DNA of 64,000 nt. It comes from Rhizobium ruizarguesonis (lineage in GTDB: Bacteria > Pseudomonadota > Alphaproteobacteria > Rhizobiales > Rhizobiaceae). Shown here one piece after another: positions 16,741 through 25,233 of the stretch; position 1 is the stretch's first letter; every line of letters starts with the position of its first letter. The stretch spans positions 54,287 through 118,286 of the forward strand of contig NZ_PQIG01000068.1 in the NCBI RefSeq assembly GCF_012349115.1, read 5' to 3'. Under the pieces are notes generated by a model. It was not told the DNA's origin, did not search any database, and was given only the letters and a program-made list of their open reading frames with translations. Both the position numbers and the translations under genes were made by a program.

Positions 16741-17742
16741 ATGACGATGAAGACGCTTCTGATTCCGGCCGTCTTTGCCGCGGCTCTTTCTACCGTCGAG
16801 CTGGCTGAAGCCGCCGAATGCGGCAGTGTTTCGATCGCCGAAATGAAATGGGCCTCGGCAGGCATTGCGGCGAGCTTCGACAAGATCATCCTGGAAAAGG
16901 GATACGGCTGTTCCGTCACCATTGTCGATGGCGACACCCTGCCGACCTTCGCCTCGATGAATGAGAAAGGTACCCCCGACATCGCCTCGGAATACTGGAT
17001 TAATTCCGTCAGGGCCCTGCTCGATCAAGCCGTCAACAGCGGCCGGTTGGTGCAGGGGGCCGAAATCCTGGCTGACGGCGCCGTCGAGGGCTGGTGGATC
17101 CCGAAATTCATCGCCGACGCCCACCCCGACATCCGCTCGGTCGAAGGCGCGCTGAAACATCCCGAACTCTTCCCCGCCGAGGACGGCCCGTCGAAGGGCG
17201 CAGTTTACAACTGTCCCGCCGACTGGAGCTGCCAGATATCAACCACCAACCTGTTCAAGGCGCTTGCCGCCGACAAGAAGAGCTTCGAGCTTGTCGAAAC
17301 CGGCAGCCCCGAACAGCTTGATGCCTCGATTGCCCACGCCTTCGAAAACAAGGTGGGCTGGCTCGGTTATTACTGGGCGCCGACCGCCATCCTCGGCAAA
17401 TATGACATGACGCGCCTGAGCTTCGGCGTCGGCCACAACAAGAGCGAATGGGACCGCTGCACCGCCGTTGCCGGCTGCGCCAGGCCCGAGGTCAATTCCT
17501 ATCCGGTCTCGCGCGCCTTCACGCTGATGACCCGGTCCTTCGCCAGCCGCGCCGGACCTGTCACGACCTATCTCAAGACCCGCAAATGGGACAACAAGAC
17601 GATCAACCAGGTGCTCGCCTGGCAGGACGAAAACCGCGAAAGCAACGAGGATGCCGCAATCTATTTCCTTCGCAATTACGAGGGTCTGTGGACCAAATGG
17701 GTGCCAGTCGATGTAGCCGAGAAGGTCAAGGCGAGCTTATAA
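16741..17742 (+). CDS. Betaine/choline-type ABC transporter substrate-binding protein
   Basis: 333 aa with a signal peptide (KTLLIPAVFAAALSTVELAEA-AEC) and the OpuAC/ProX fold. Family stretches are VSIAEMKWASAGIAASFDKI, TPDIASEYWINSVRALLDQA, EGWWIPKFIADAHPDIRSVEG and GWLGYYWAPTAILGKY; the aromatic residues are of the kind that form the quaternary-amine cage. It would bind a betaine-like osmolyte in the periplasm. No permease or ATPase gene is adjacent, so it is an orphan that must use a transporter encoded elsewhere. ATG 16747 has better spacing from GGGGA and may be the true start. Confidence 0.85.
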   Translation: MTMKTLLIPAVFAAALSTVELAEAAECGSVSIAEMKWASAGIAASFDKIILEKGYGCSVTIVDGDTLPTFASMNEKGTPDIASEYWINSVRALLDQAVNSGRLVQGAEILADGAVEGWWIPKFIADAHPDIRSVEGALKHPELFPAEDGPSKGAVYNCPADWSCQISTTNLFKALAADKKSFELVETGSPEQLDASIAHAFENKVGWLGYYWAPTAILGKYDMTRLSFGVGHNKSEWDRCTAVAGCARPEVNSYPVSRAFTLMTRSFASRAGPVTTYLKTRKWDNKTINQVLAWQDENRESNEDAAIYFLRNYEGLWTKWVPVDVAEKVKASL

Positions 17743-17761
17743 CGACAAGACACGAGCTAGC

Positions 17762-18124
17762 ATGGACGATTCGATGACAGGCAATGTTCCCTTTCCCGAC
17801 CGCGATACCGTTGCGGAAAAGCTCGCCGCGCTTTCGGAGACCGACAAGTCGTATTTGGCGCTGCTGATGGAAAATGCCGCCCAGGACGACAACCTGCTCG
17901 ACGGACTGCGCCGCCATCTCGATCTTGCCGCCGGATCGCGTTTCCTCAACTCGCTGAAGCTCGAAAATCTGGGAATTTGGCTCGGAACCCAGGCGCCGGA
18001 CCGGTTACAGATCCGACTGATGGAAACCGCCCGCTCCAGCCAGCATCCCGCCTACCAGGCCTTCCGGACCGGTCTCGACCGATCCGGCGGGCTGGAAAAG
18101 ATTTATCCCCCGGTCATCCGTTAG
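17762..18124 (+). CDS. Hypothetical cytoplasmic protein
   Basis: 120 aa, 19 bases downstream of the binding-protein gene and so probably co-transcribed. The sequence is mostly helical (RDTVAEKLAALSETDKSYLALL and NLLDGLRRHLDLAAGSRFLNSL), without signal peptide, membrane segment or cysteines. I do not recognise a domain. The second ATG (17774) is a possible alternative start. Confidence 0.65.
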   Translation: MDDSMTGNVPFPDRDTVAEKLAALSETDKSYLALLMENAAQDDNLLDGLRRHLDLAAGSRFLNSLKLENLGIWLGTQAPDRLQIRLMETARSSQHPAYQAFRTGLDRSGGLEKIYPPVIR

Positions 18125-18183
18125 GATGATCCGACCCCGGTCAGCACCTAATCTGCCAATCCCGGAAGGAATTTGAACCGTCG

Positions 18184-18339
18184 TTACTTCTTCGCGGCAC
18201 GGTCGACCGAGCGGCCGGCATCCTGCGTGGCGTTTACAGTATTTGCCGTATCTTTTCCTATACCGCGGATCGTGTTGCCGCAGGAGGAAAGGGCAAGAAG
18301 AACCATCAAGGCTGCGGCAATTTTGGCCGTTGTCGTCAT
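18184..18339 (-). CDS. Entericidin A/B-family lipoprotein
   Basis: 51 aa. A lipoprotein signal (TTTAKIAAALMVLLALSSC, lipobox LSSC with Cys20) precedes the entericidin-type mature peptide GNTIRGIGKDTANTVNATQD. In the family, small envelope lipoproteins of this kind are induced in stationary phase and stress and have been described as a toxin/antidote pair. Only one copy is seen here. It lies convergent with the hypothetical gene ending at 18124. Confidence 0.85.
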   Translation of the reverse strand: MTTTAKIAAALMVLLALSSCGNTIRGIGKDTANTVNATQDAGRSVDRAAKK

Positions 18340-18439
18340 CTCGGATATCCTTGTTTGAAATCAACCCCGAACGGCGACAATTGCCGTCCGCGCCGATAAC
18401 GCGCGACAAACCAAAAGGTTCACTGGCTAAGTGGGCGCC

Positions 18440-19339
18440 TCAGGCGGCGACCGCCTTCGCTCTCTCGGCAAAGGCGCCGCGAATGCTATCGGCCACCGTC
18501 TCGATCGGCCCCGACACCTGCGAGGCGGTCAGCAGGCGGATGTCGAAGGCGCCGAGTTCCGGCAGCCCTTCCTGAGGCCCGAGGATCGCCATGTCCTCGT
18601 TGACATAGGACAGCGGCAGCGGCGCGATGGCGAGATCGGAAAGCACGGCGGCGCGCTGCGCCATCGTGTGGCCGCTGAGATAGGCGACGCGGTAATGGCG
18701 CTTGTTGCGTTCAAGTTGCGAGAGTGCTTCCTGGCGCCAGATGCAGCCATCCTCCCAGATCGAGATCGGCAGGGGATCACGGCGATGCGCCGAACCGCAC
18801 TTGGCGCCGGCCCAGACCAGCCGCTCGCGGAACACGACCTCACCGCCAGTCGGGAACGGCCGTGTCGCACAGTTGATCAAGGCCAGGTCGAGCCGCTGCT
18901 CCTCCATGCGCTTCTTCAGCCCCATGCTCATATCGATGGTCACGTCGACCATGATGCCGGGATAGCTCTCGGCGAAACTCTTCAGAATGCTCGGCAGCAG
19001 CCGTTCGCCGATGTCCTCCGGCGCGCCGAGCCGCACGACGCCGCTGAGCTCCGGCATGATGAACCGCGACACCGCCTCGTTGGACAGCGCCAGGATGTTG
19101 CGGGCATAGGACAGCAACATCTCGCCGTGGCGCGTCAGCGATACCGAGCGGGCGTCGCGCAGAAACAGCGTTGCCCCCAGTTGTTCTTCAAGCTTCTTGA
19201 TCTGCATCGACACCGCCGACGGCGTGCGGAAGACCGCCTCGGCTGCGGTCGAAAAATTGCCCGTCTCGGCGATGGCAACAAAGGTGCGCAATACATCGTT
19301 GTCGAGCAGCGGAATGGGACGGCGAAAGGGTATGCTCAT
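18440..19339 (-). CDS. LysR-family transcriptional regulator
   Basis: 299 aa from the ATG at 19339 (MSIPFRRPIPLLDND). The N-terminal winged HTH is clear: DVLRTFVAIAETGNFSTAAE, AVFRTPSAVSMQIKKLEEQL, GATLFLRDARSVSLTRHGEM. The C-terminal substrate-binding domain follows (GVVRLGAPEDIGERLLPSIL). The effector is unknown. It is divergent from a small protein gene at 19455 across an AT-rich promoter region (19340-19440, with TTTATAACCCCATATCA), the usual arrangement for a LysR regulator and a target. Confidence 0.88.
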   Translation of the reverse strand: MSIPFRRPIPLLDNDVLRTFVAIAETGNFSTAAEAVFRTPSAVSMQIKKLEEQLGATLFLRDARSVSLTRHGEMLLSYARNILALSNEAVSRFIMPELSGVVRLGAPEDIGERLLPSILKSFAESYPGIMVDVTIDMSMGLKKRMEEQRLDLALINCATRPFPTGGEVVFRERLVWAGAKCGSAHRRDPLPISIWEDGCIWRQEALSQLERNKRHYRVAYLSGHTMAQRAAVLSDLAIAPLPLSYVNEDMAILGPQEGLPELGAFDIRLLTASQVSGPIETVADSIRGAFAERAKAVAA

Positions 19340-19454
19340 CGTCGCATCTTTCAATTTTTCTGATTTATAACCCCATATCATTTTGTTTGATTGAATGTCA
19401 ATTGAACCCGATATTTCGCGTGTCGGCAGCTAAATGCAGCCAAGGAGGCCCGAC

Positions 19455-19643
19455 ATGTCTCAAACAAGCATCTGGAATATCGTACAGGCCCTTTCCGCAT
19501 TCAAGGCGCAGAGGCGCAGGGATGCCAACCATGAGCATGCGCTCCGGGAGTTAAGGCGCTTTCCGCCACATCTGCTGGCAGATTGCCAGCGCGAGCTAGA
19601 GTTGACCGTCCCGAAGCGCCGCGCGTGCGATGGGACGCGGTAG
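19455..19643 (+). CDS. Small basic protein, DUF1127-like
   Basis: 62 aa from the ATG at 19455, preceded by AAGGAGG at ideal spacing; a start 21 bases upstream is less likely. The sequence (AFKAQRRRDANHEHALRELR, RFPPHLLADCQRELELTVPK) has the L-x-x-L-x-x-x-x-x-L-L-A-D rhythm of DUF1127 proteins but lacks the usual I-x-x-x-R-x-E-I end. It is divergent from the LysR gene. Function unknown. Confidence 0.6.
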   Translation: MSQTSIWNIVQALSAFKAQRRRDANHEHALRELRRFPPHLLADCQRELELTVPKRRACDGTR

Positions 19644-19756
19644 AGACGCTTCATCCCTTTGAATCCGCTCATAATCTGGGCAGATCGATGCCGGTCAACT
19701 CGCAACGTCGCCGCTCGACCTGCGCTGCAGCGGATGATAAACCGGTCGAACGGCGA

Positions 19757-20365
19757 TCACATCCCGCCCAGCAGTTTGAAGGCGATGATCCACATCGTGA
19801 AAGCGACGAGCGTTTCCAGCACGCGCCAGGATGAGGGTTTCGAGAAGATCGGCCGCAGCCGTGTAGCGCCATATCCGAGCGAAAAGAAAAACAGGAAGGA
19901 ACCCGTCACCGCCCCTGCCGCAAAAGAAGCCTGCTCTCCCGGATATCGGGTGGATATCGTGCCGAGCAGCACGACCGTGTCGAGATAAACGTGCGGATTG
20001 AGCCAGGTGAGCGCGAGGCAAGTCGCGAGCGTCTGCCGGAAGCTCGACGTTTTGGCTTCCCCAGCCGTGAGAGCGGCGGACGACCGCAAGGCGGAATAGA
20101 GGCTTCTTGCCCCGTACCAGACCAGAAATACGGCTCCGCCGTAGCGCATGACAGGATCGAGCCAGGGCATGAACCTGGCGATTTGCTGGAGGCTGGTCAC
20201 GCCCAGCACGATCAACGCGGCATCCGATACCGCGCATGCGAGGCAGACGGCGAAGACATGTTCGTTGCGCAAGCCCTGGCGGAGGATGAAGGCGTTCTGC
20301 GCGCCGATGGCGACAATCAGGCTGAGGCCCATCAGCAGGCCGGTTCCATAGATCGAAAAATTCAT
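19757..20365 (-). CDS. LysE/ArgO-family amino-acid exporter
   Basis: 202 aa from the ATG at 20365 (MNFSIYGTGLLMGLSLIVAI). A six-span inner-membrane exporter of the LysE family, with GAQNAFILRQGLRNEHVFAV, ACAVSDAALIVLGV, LALTWLNPHVYLDTVVLLGT and the C-terminal MWIIAFKLLGG. The N-P-H-V-Y-L-D motif is typical of lysine/arginine exporters. It is divergent from the ArgP-like gene at 20464, matching the lysE-lysG and argO-argP layouts. Inferred role: relief of excess basic amino acids. Confidence 0.9.
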   Translation of the reverse strand: MNFSIYGTGLLMGLSLIVAIGAQNAFILRQGLRNEHVFAVCLACAVSDAALIVLGVTSLQQIARFMPWLDPVMRYGGAVFLVWYGARSLYSALRSSAALTAGEAKTSSFRQTLATCLALTWLNPHVYLDTVVLLGTISTRYPGEQASFAAGAVTGSFLFFFSLGYGATRLRPIFSKPSSWRVLETLVAFTMWIIAFKLLGGM

Positions 20366-20463
20366 CGCTTCGGCCAACGCCCCATTTCGGTGAGGTTGCG
20401 CTATCCCCATTGCGGGAATTAGGCTAATTAATTTGACTTACTCTGATTAAGCGAAACTAATCC

Positions 20464-21357
20464 ATGCTCGACTATCCCGCTCTTCGCGCAGTTGCAACCA
20501 TTGTCCAGACAGGCAGCTTCGAAAGAGCCGCGACCGCGCTGAACGTGACGCCTTCGGCCATTTCCCAGCGCGTGAAGCAGCTCGAGGAGCGTCTCGGCGT
20601 CGTCCTCATCGTCAGGGGCACGCCGTGCACGGCGACGGAAAAGGGAGAATGGCTCTGCCGCCATATGGAGAATGTCGGCATGCTCGAAGCCGAACTCTTC
20701 GGGCAGCTGCCGGCTCTCGTCGATCCCGACGAACCCCGCCAAAGGGTCACGCTTCAAATCGCGACGAATGCCGACAGCCTCGGGACGTGGTTCGTCGAGG
20801 CTATGTCGAATTTCGCCAGGAGCTCTTCCTATCTGCTGAATATCGCCGTCGACGATCAGGACCACACCGCCGTATGGCTGCAGCGCGGGCGGGTGATCGC
20901 AGCCGTCACCAGCCTGGAAAAGCCGGTCCGCGGATGTCGGCGTTTTGCCCTTGGGGTTCTGCGTTACCACGCCACGGCAACGCCCGATTTCGTCGCGCGT
21001 CATTTTCCACAGGGCGTGACATCAGAGGCGATCCGCAACGCTCCGGCGCTGACCTTCAATCAGAAGGACAGGCTGCAGAGCAGTTGGATCAGGCGAACGT
21101 TCGGACGCGATCTCGATTATCCCACCCACTGGCTGCCGTCGCCGCAGAGCTTCGTCGAAGCGAGCCTTTCGGGCATGGGATGGGGAATGAACCCGACACA
21201 GCTGACCCGCGAGCACCTTGCATCCGGACGGCTGGTCGAGCTGGTGCCCGACACGCCGCTCGATGTCCCGCTCTACTGGCAGATAAATCGCCTCGCCGCC
21301 GACCGCTTGGCGGATCTGACGCGCGAGGTCGTCACCGTGGCCCAGCGCCATCTTTGA
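20464..21357 (+). CDS. ArgP/LysG-like LysR regulator
   Basis: 297 aa. HTH: LDYPALRAVATIVQTGSFER, AATALNVTPSAISQRVKQLE, ERLGVVLIVRGTPCTATEKG. The motif order and GTPC-x-x-T are typical of ArgP/IciA/LysG proteins. The rest is the effector-binding domain (FVEASLSGMGWGMNPTQLTR). The gene is transcribed away from the LysE-type exporter across a ~100-base AT-containing spacer, so it is expected to activate that exporter in response to lysine, arginine or a related effector. Confidence 0.88.
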   Translation: MLDYPALRAVATIVQTGSFERAATALNVTPSAISQRVKQLEERLGVVLIVRGTPCTATEKGEWLCRHMENVGMLEAELFGQLPALVDPDEPRQRVTLQIATNADSLGTWFVEAMSNFARSSSYLLNIAVDDQDHTAVWLQRGRVIAAVTSLEKPVRGCRRFALGVLRYHATATPDFVARHFPQGVTSEAIRNAPALTFNQKDRLQSSWIRRTFGRDLDYPTHWLPSPQSFVEASLSGMGWGMNPTQLTREHLASGRLVELVPDTPLDVPLYWQINRLAADRLADLTREVVTVAQRHL

Positions 21358-21405
21358 TGCATCACTCAAAAATGCAGCATCATCCCGGTGACCGGGTCGC
21401 TTTTA

Positions 21406-21765
21406 TCAGACGTAAGCCGTGCGGCCGCCGAACTCGCTGGTCTCGTCAAAATTCGTCGTGCCGATACGCTCGCTTTCGCCGGAAAGTTCTTTCGGAGCGT
21501 CACCGGCAGGCTTCGATGCAGCAGACGCCTGAGTTTGGCTGCTCTCGCTCGCTTCGAGCTTGGCGATCTTCGCCTCCAGCGTATCGATAGATTTTTCGAT
21601 CGTGGCCTTCTCTTGCTCGTCCTGGGTTTCCGACAGGGCTGCCTTCTTTTCGGTAAGCTGTGCCTCGAGAGAGGCAAGCTGATCCGACGAACTGGAAGAC
21701 GAGGTTGTAGCGGCTGAACTCAAAATGGTGGATGCAGAACTGGAAATTGCGCTGACCATGAGCAT
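21406..21765 (-). CDS. Ser-rich coiled-coil protein, unknown function
   Basis: 119 aa. A Ser/Ala-rich N-terminus (VSAISSSASTILSSAATTSS) is followed by a charged coiled coil (LEAQLTEKKAALSETQDEQE and ATIEKSIDTLEAKIAKLEAS) and a polar C-terminal tail. No membrane helix is certain and no family is known to me. Start choice lies between two nearby ATGs (21765 and 21759). Upstream, 21766-21875 contains AAAGTACCAAACGGTACTAA with GGTAC/GTACC symmetry, possibly a terminator or operator. Confidence 0.65.
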   Translation of the reverse strand: MLMVSAISSSASTILSSAATTSSSSSSDQLASLEAQLTEKKAALSETQDEQEKATIEKSIDTLEAKIAKLEASESSQTQASAASKPAGDAPKELSGESERIGTTNFDETSEFGGRTAYV

Positions 21766-21875
21766 GACTTTCGATGATGGAATGTCATCGTTCTAGCCAC
21801 GGATGGTAAAGGTTCGGTAAATAAAGTACCAAACGGTACTAAAATAATGAGGAAGGCTACGCGAATAGCGCTCTC

Positions 21876-22358
21876 CTATGCGATGGCGATGATTTCTAGT
21901 TCCTGGCCGCCTGTCTCCACCACATCGCCGACAGCCTTGCCCATCAGCAACCGCGCCACCGGGGAAACGTAGGATATCGATCCGGCCTTGGGATCGGCTT
22001 CGTCCTCTCCGACGATACGATAGGTCTGCACGCGCCCGTCGTCACGGCGGAAAGTCACCGTGCTGCCGAAGGCGACGATGTCGATTGACGTAGGGTCAGG
22101 CATGAGCTGGGCAGTGCGAAGTCTTGCCGCTAAATAGCGAAGATCACGCAAGGGATTGGCTGTCTGCCGCCGCCGTTCGTTCACGTCGTCGATGGTGCTC
22201 GCCGCATCATAGGCCTCGCGGGCCTGCTGGAAGTGCAGCTCCAGAGCGTTCAACCCCGCTTGCGTGACAATGTTCGGATGCGCCGAAATCGGACGATCGG
22301 GCAGCAGCGTTTCCGAAGCGGTTTCGAAACTCTCTTCCTTGGTGAAAGCGACGGCCAA
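21876..22358 (-). CDS. GreA/GreB-family elongation factor
   Basis: 160 aa from a TTG start at 22358 with GGAG seven bases upstream. The longer ATG frame (to 22487) adds 43 residues without similarity. The N-terminal half is a helical coiled coil (NIVTQAGLNALELHFQQARE). The C-terminal FKBP-like domain carries IDIVAFGSTVTFRRDDGRVQ, YRIVGEDEADPKAGSISYVS and PVARLLMGKAVGDVVE. Gre factors rescue backtracked RNA polymerase by stimulating transcript cleavage. This shorter, variant N-terminus suggests a paralogue rather than housekeeping GreA. Confidence 0.8.
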   Translation of the reverse strand: MAVAFTKEESFETASETLLPDRPISAHPNIVTQAGLNALELHFQQAREAYDAASTIDDVNERRRQTANPLRDLRYLAARLRTAQLMPDPTSIDIVAFGSTVTFRRDDGRVQTYRIVGEDEADPKAGSISYVSPVARLLMGKAVGDVVETGGQELEIIAIA

Positions 22359-22642
22359 TCTCGGACTCCGTTTTAGCGTGATGCGGTCTCGTAGCTGATG
22401 GGCTATTGCCCAGACCTCTGTTGGAACCATACACCGACTGCAGACGAACCGCCAATCGAGGCCATCGACGGCCGCTTTTCCTGTCACGCCTCCAGCTTGC
22501 GAGCGTTAGGAACGTCCTGCGCCGCATGGCGTTTATACGACGGTGCGCCGTGGCGCATCGGATACACTCTGCTAAACGCGGCCTAGGAGGAGCAAATGCC
22601 CGGCGAGCAGCGAGAGGGCCAGGACAAAGTCTGGACCAAAAC

Positions 22643-23362
22643 ATGCCTTCGTTCCTGACGGATGCCATGCCGCTGACGCCAACTTGGTGGGATATCGGCA
22701 CGCGTATCACGCTGACATTGGTTGCCGGCGGCCTCATCGGCCTTGATCGCGAGCGCGGCGGTCACGCGGCAGGCTTCAGGACCACGATCCTGGTGGCGCT
22801 TGCCGCCTGTCTGGCGATGATCCAGGCAAACCTTCTTCTGTCGGTATACGGAAAGACGCCCGGCTCGTTCACGCAGATGGACGTGCTGCGCTTTCCGCTC
22901 GGCGTCCTGACGGGCGTGGGCTTCATCGGCGGCGGAGCGATCCTGAAACGCGGCGATATGCTGACCGGGGTCACGACGGCGGCGACCTTGTGGTTCATGA
23001 CGGTGGTGGGCCTCTGTTTCGGGGGCGGTCAGATCCTGACCGGCATCGTGGCGACGGCGATTGGCTTTGTCGTCCTGTCGCCGTTGAAGCGGCTGGACAC
23101 ATGGCTGCGCTGCGAACAGAAGGCAACGCTTGTCGTCCGCGCCTCGAACGGCAATATCCCGGAGCTATCGGAAGTTCTGAACCCGCTCACATGCCATGTA
23201 GGCTTCCTGTCACTCCAACGAACGGCCGATGGCAGCGCCGAGGTGACGTTCGAGCTGCGATGGCTCGCCAACGACCCTGACGCGTCGGCGCGCGCGATCG
23301 TGAACGCGCTTTCCAACACGCATGACGTGGCGGACTTCTCCATGAAGTCGATGACGACATAA
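22643..23362 (+). CDS. mgtC: MgtC/SapB-family membrane protein
   Basis: 239 aa from the ATG at 22643. The frame is open further upstream but without family similarity. The N-terminal ~140 residues show four to five membrane helices with MgtC signatures: LIGLDRERGGHAAGFRTTIL and GVLTGVGFIGGGAILKRGDM-LTGVTTAATLW. A C-terminal ACT-like soluble domain follows (EQKATLVVRASNGNIPELSE). MgtC proteins aid survival at low Mg2+ and modulate F-type ATPase or K+ homeostasis in other bacteria. Role here inferred from family. Confidence 0.88.
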   Translation: MPSFLTDAMPLTPTWWDIGTRITLTLVAGGLIGLDRERGGHAAGFRTTILVALAACLAMIQANLLLSVYGKTPGSFTQMDVLRFPLGVLTGVGFIGGGAILKRGDMLTGVTTAATLWFMTVVGLCFGGGQILTGIVATAIGFVVLSPLKRLDTWLRCEQKATLVVRASNGNIPELSEVLNPLTCHVGFLSLQRTADGSAEVTFELRWLANDPDASARAIVNALSNTHDVADFSMKSMTT

Positions 23363-23396
23363 GGTTTGCGGTTGCACGCCGGCAGTTCGACATCTC

Positions 23397-23582
23397 TCAT
23401 TTCGAGACGTGCTGGGGCTTACCCTTGGTCTTGGTCGATGCGAACTCCTCAAGCTGTTTCTCGCTCATGGATTCGACCATTTGTTTCGAGGCGCCTTTGA
23501 GTTCGCTCTTGGGCGTCTCGCCACGCTTGGCCGAAAGTGCGGCACCTGCCGCCTTCTGCTGGGCCTTGGACTTGGCTGGCAT
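23397..23582 (-). CDS. DUF3008 small protein
   Basis: 61 aa from the ATG at 23582 (MPAKSKAQQKAAGAALSAKR). Very Lys-rich and Ala-rich, ending GKPQHVSK, with MVESMSEKQLEEFASTKTKG. This is the full DUF3008 signature, a family of small, abundant, probably disordered or nucleic-acid-associated proteins. It lies 37 bases downstream of the DUF2945 gene on the same strand. Confidence 0.85.
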   Translation of the reverse strand: MPAKSKAQQKAAGAALSAKRGETPKSELKGASKQMVESMSEKQLEEFASTKTKGKPQHVSK

Positions 23583-23619
23583 ATCGATCTCCTTTGCTCG
23601 AACAGGACGGCCGCCGGCG

Positions 23620-23829
23620 TCAAAGCTTCTTAAGCTCGCCAGGTTTGTGGGCGGCACGCTTTCCCGACGTGTCGCTCTCGACGATATATTGCGGCTCGGC
23701 CTTCGATGCCTTCACGCTATAGCCTTTGATCTTCGTCGGACTGCTCTGCTTTTTGACCACCCTGCCCTCGGTCTTTCCCTGGCTGGTATTCCAGCTGACC
23801 TCATCGCCCCTCTTCAATTGCTTCGACAT
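23620..23829 (-). CDS. DUF2945 (hypervirulence-associated TUDOR-type) protein
   Basis: 69 aa from the ATG at 23829 (MSKQLKRGDEVSWNTSQGKT). The family motif is G-D-x-V-x-W-x-x-x-x-G-x-x-x-G-x-V, then KGYSVKASKAEPQYIVESDT and the terminal AAHKPGELKKL. DUF2945 is an SH3/TUDOR-like small beta-barrel domain, function unproven. It is co-oriented with the DUF3008 gene and probably in one unit with it. Candidate promoter GGAAC-N16-GGTG lies about 75 bases upstream (23902-23906 for the -35), a poor match to the EcfG consensus. Confidence 0.85.
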   Translation of the reverse strand: MSKQLKRGDEVSWNTSQGKTEGRVVKKQSSPTKIKGYSVKASKAEPQYIVESDTSGKRAAHKPGELKKL

Positions 23830-23843
23830 GGCAGGCTCCTTTA

Positions 23844-23893
23844 AGAGCATGATGCCGAAAAGTGTGAGCGGTTTTCGGACGACACCATGCTCT
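23844..23893. repeat. RIME-like palindromic repeat
   Basis: GAGCATGATGCCGAAAAGTG and GGTTTTCGGACGACACCATG form an imperfect hairpin (GAGCATG to CATGCTC outside, CCGAAAA to TTTTCGG inside). The same GAGCATGATG...CCGAAAA core recurs at 30830-30880 and 41490-41525. Confidence 0.65.
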
Positions 23894-23941
23894 AATCATC
23901 CTGTTCCAAGGAGGCTGCGGCAAGCCGCGGCCTCCTGGCTG

Positions 23942-24175
23942 TCAGTTGATGGTGGCCCACTGGCTTCGGACATCCCTGGCGTTCTTCGACAGGTGGACGT
24001 GGGCGTCCACGTGGTCGACCCAATCGAGCGGGATCAAGTGGTGCTTGCCATCCCCCGAGTCGGTCTTCGTCAGCTTGATGCGCGTGGGGCCGTCGAGATG
24101 ATCGACTGTGCCGACATGGGTGCCGTCGGCAGCCCGAACTTCCATATGTTCACGGATCTGCTCTGCGGAAATCAT
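23942..24175 (-). CDS. DUF2171 domain protein
   Basis: 77 aa from the ATG at 24175 (MISAEQIREHMEVRAADGTH). The DUF2171 pattern follows: VGTVDHLDGPTRIKLTKTDS, then HHLIPLDWVDHVDAHVHLSK. These short proteins resemble PRC-barrel domains and often occur with general-stress genes. A near-perfect EcfG promoter stands 39-63 bases upstream (24214-24238), so it is probably part of the general stress response. Confidence 0.85.
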   Translation of the reverse strand: MISAEQIREHMEVRAADGTHVGTVDHLDGPTRIKLTKTDSGDGKHHLIPLDWVDHVDAHVHLSKNARDVRSQWATIN

Positions 24176-24213
24176 CGTTTCCTCCTTTGCATCATTGTCA
24201 GATACGAAGCGGC

Positions 24214-24238
24214 AACGACGTGGAGCGGACTTGGTTCC
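24214..24238 (-). promoter_or_regulatory. EcfG-type general stress promoter
   Basis: Minus strand: GGAAC, 16 bases, CGTT. This is exactly the alphaproteobacterial EcfG (sigma-RpoE2) consensus (GGAAC-N16/17-cGTT). It points at the DUF2171 gene with a short leader. Confidence 0.75.
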
Positions 24239-24256
24239 AAACACGAGCGACCGTGT

Positions 24257-25213
24257 TCAATCTTCAGTCACTTCCCAGTTGTCATCCGGGTTGAAGCTCC
24301 TGATGCCAGCGGCTATTTTTTCGGTCTCCCGACCGAGATCGGCCTGGTAGACCGTGCCGTTAGCATTCACTTCGAACGTGTGCACGCCGGTTTCGCCATA
24401 TCGGATCGGCCAGGCGATCAGTGCGAATCCTGCGATCATGTTGCCGTTGATCACGTAATCGAACTTTCCGCCCGCGATGTTCGGCCCCTGGCTTTCGATA
24501 ATCCTGTAGCGATAGCCGTAATAGCCCTCGCCGGCCTTCGCTTTATCAAGCGCCGCATTGTCTTCGAGGGCGTTGCCCGCCGGGCTGTCACCCTCGCCCA
24601 GATCAGGCGACCAGTAGAGACCGTCAGTTTTGCCGTCGCTGCTGATCAGTTTCTGGGCATATTCCAGGACGCCGTCATCGTCGTGGTCGGCGGAAGAATA
24701 TTCCTTTTGGGCGTCGACATAGGCCCGCATCGTGTCGATGGTCTGCAATTCGTTCTCGCCGACGCGACGATCGATGATCTCCTCGAACCCGGCATAGGTG
24801 TCGAAGCCCCATTTGCCATCGTCGCCCTTCGCGATCGGAAATGGCAGAGGCCATAATTTGTCGCCGATCTCAATGATCTTGCGGCCATCGACGTCCTTCA
24901 CGACGATCTTCTTCTTCGTGCCGTCCCGGATCTGCGCGTAGGTGTCCATCACGCCTTCGCCTGCCTTCGCTTTCGCCGCATCAATTCCCAGCAGCGCCGC
25001 GAACTTGTCGAAATCATCAGCCGACAAGGCCGCCTTGAAGGCGTCGACGGCTTGTTCCGGCGTCTCGAATTCCGGGGGATCGCTCTGCGAAGCGAAGCCC
25101 GAGATGACGGTCGCATCGGATGGCTCTGCCGCAGATGTCGGAACCGGATTGGTGGCGAGAGCCGCAAGAGCGAACACAGAACCCAGAAGCATGTTTCTGA
25201 CTGACTTGGTCAT
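24257..25213 (-). CDS. DUF2950 secreted protein
   Basis: 318 aa from the ATG at 25213, preceded by AGGAGG. It has a signal peptide (KSVRNMLLGSVFALAALATN, cleavage near SAA-EP). DUF2950 stretches: FETPEQAVDAFKAALSADDF, YYGYRYRIIESQGPNIAGGK, MIAGFALIAWPIRYGETGVH, and a C-terminal YQADLGRETEKIAAGIRSFN. It is a periplasmic protein of unknown biochemical role. The gene starts 20 bases after the DUF3300 stop; DUF3300-DUF2950 pairs recur in proteobacteria, so the two proteins probably act together in the envelope. Confidence 0.88.
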   Translation of the reverse strand: MTKSVRNMLLGSVFALAALATNPVPTSAAEPSDATVISGFASQSDPPEFETPEQAVDAFKAALSADDFDKFAALLGIDAAKAKAGEGVMDTYAQIRDGTKKKIVVKDVDGRKIIEIGDKLWPLPFPIAKGDDGKWGFDTYAGFEEIIDRRVGENELQTIDTMRAYVDAQKEYSSADHDDDGVLEYAQKLISSDGKTDGLYWSPDLGEGDSPAGNALEDNAALDKAKAGEGYYGYRYRIIESQGPNIAGGKFDYVINGNMIAGFALIAWPIRYGETGVHTFEVNANGTVYQADLGRETEKIAAGIRSFNPDDNWEVTED

Positions 25214-25233
25214 GACTTTCCTCCTTCTTTCGG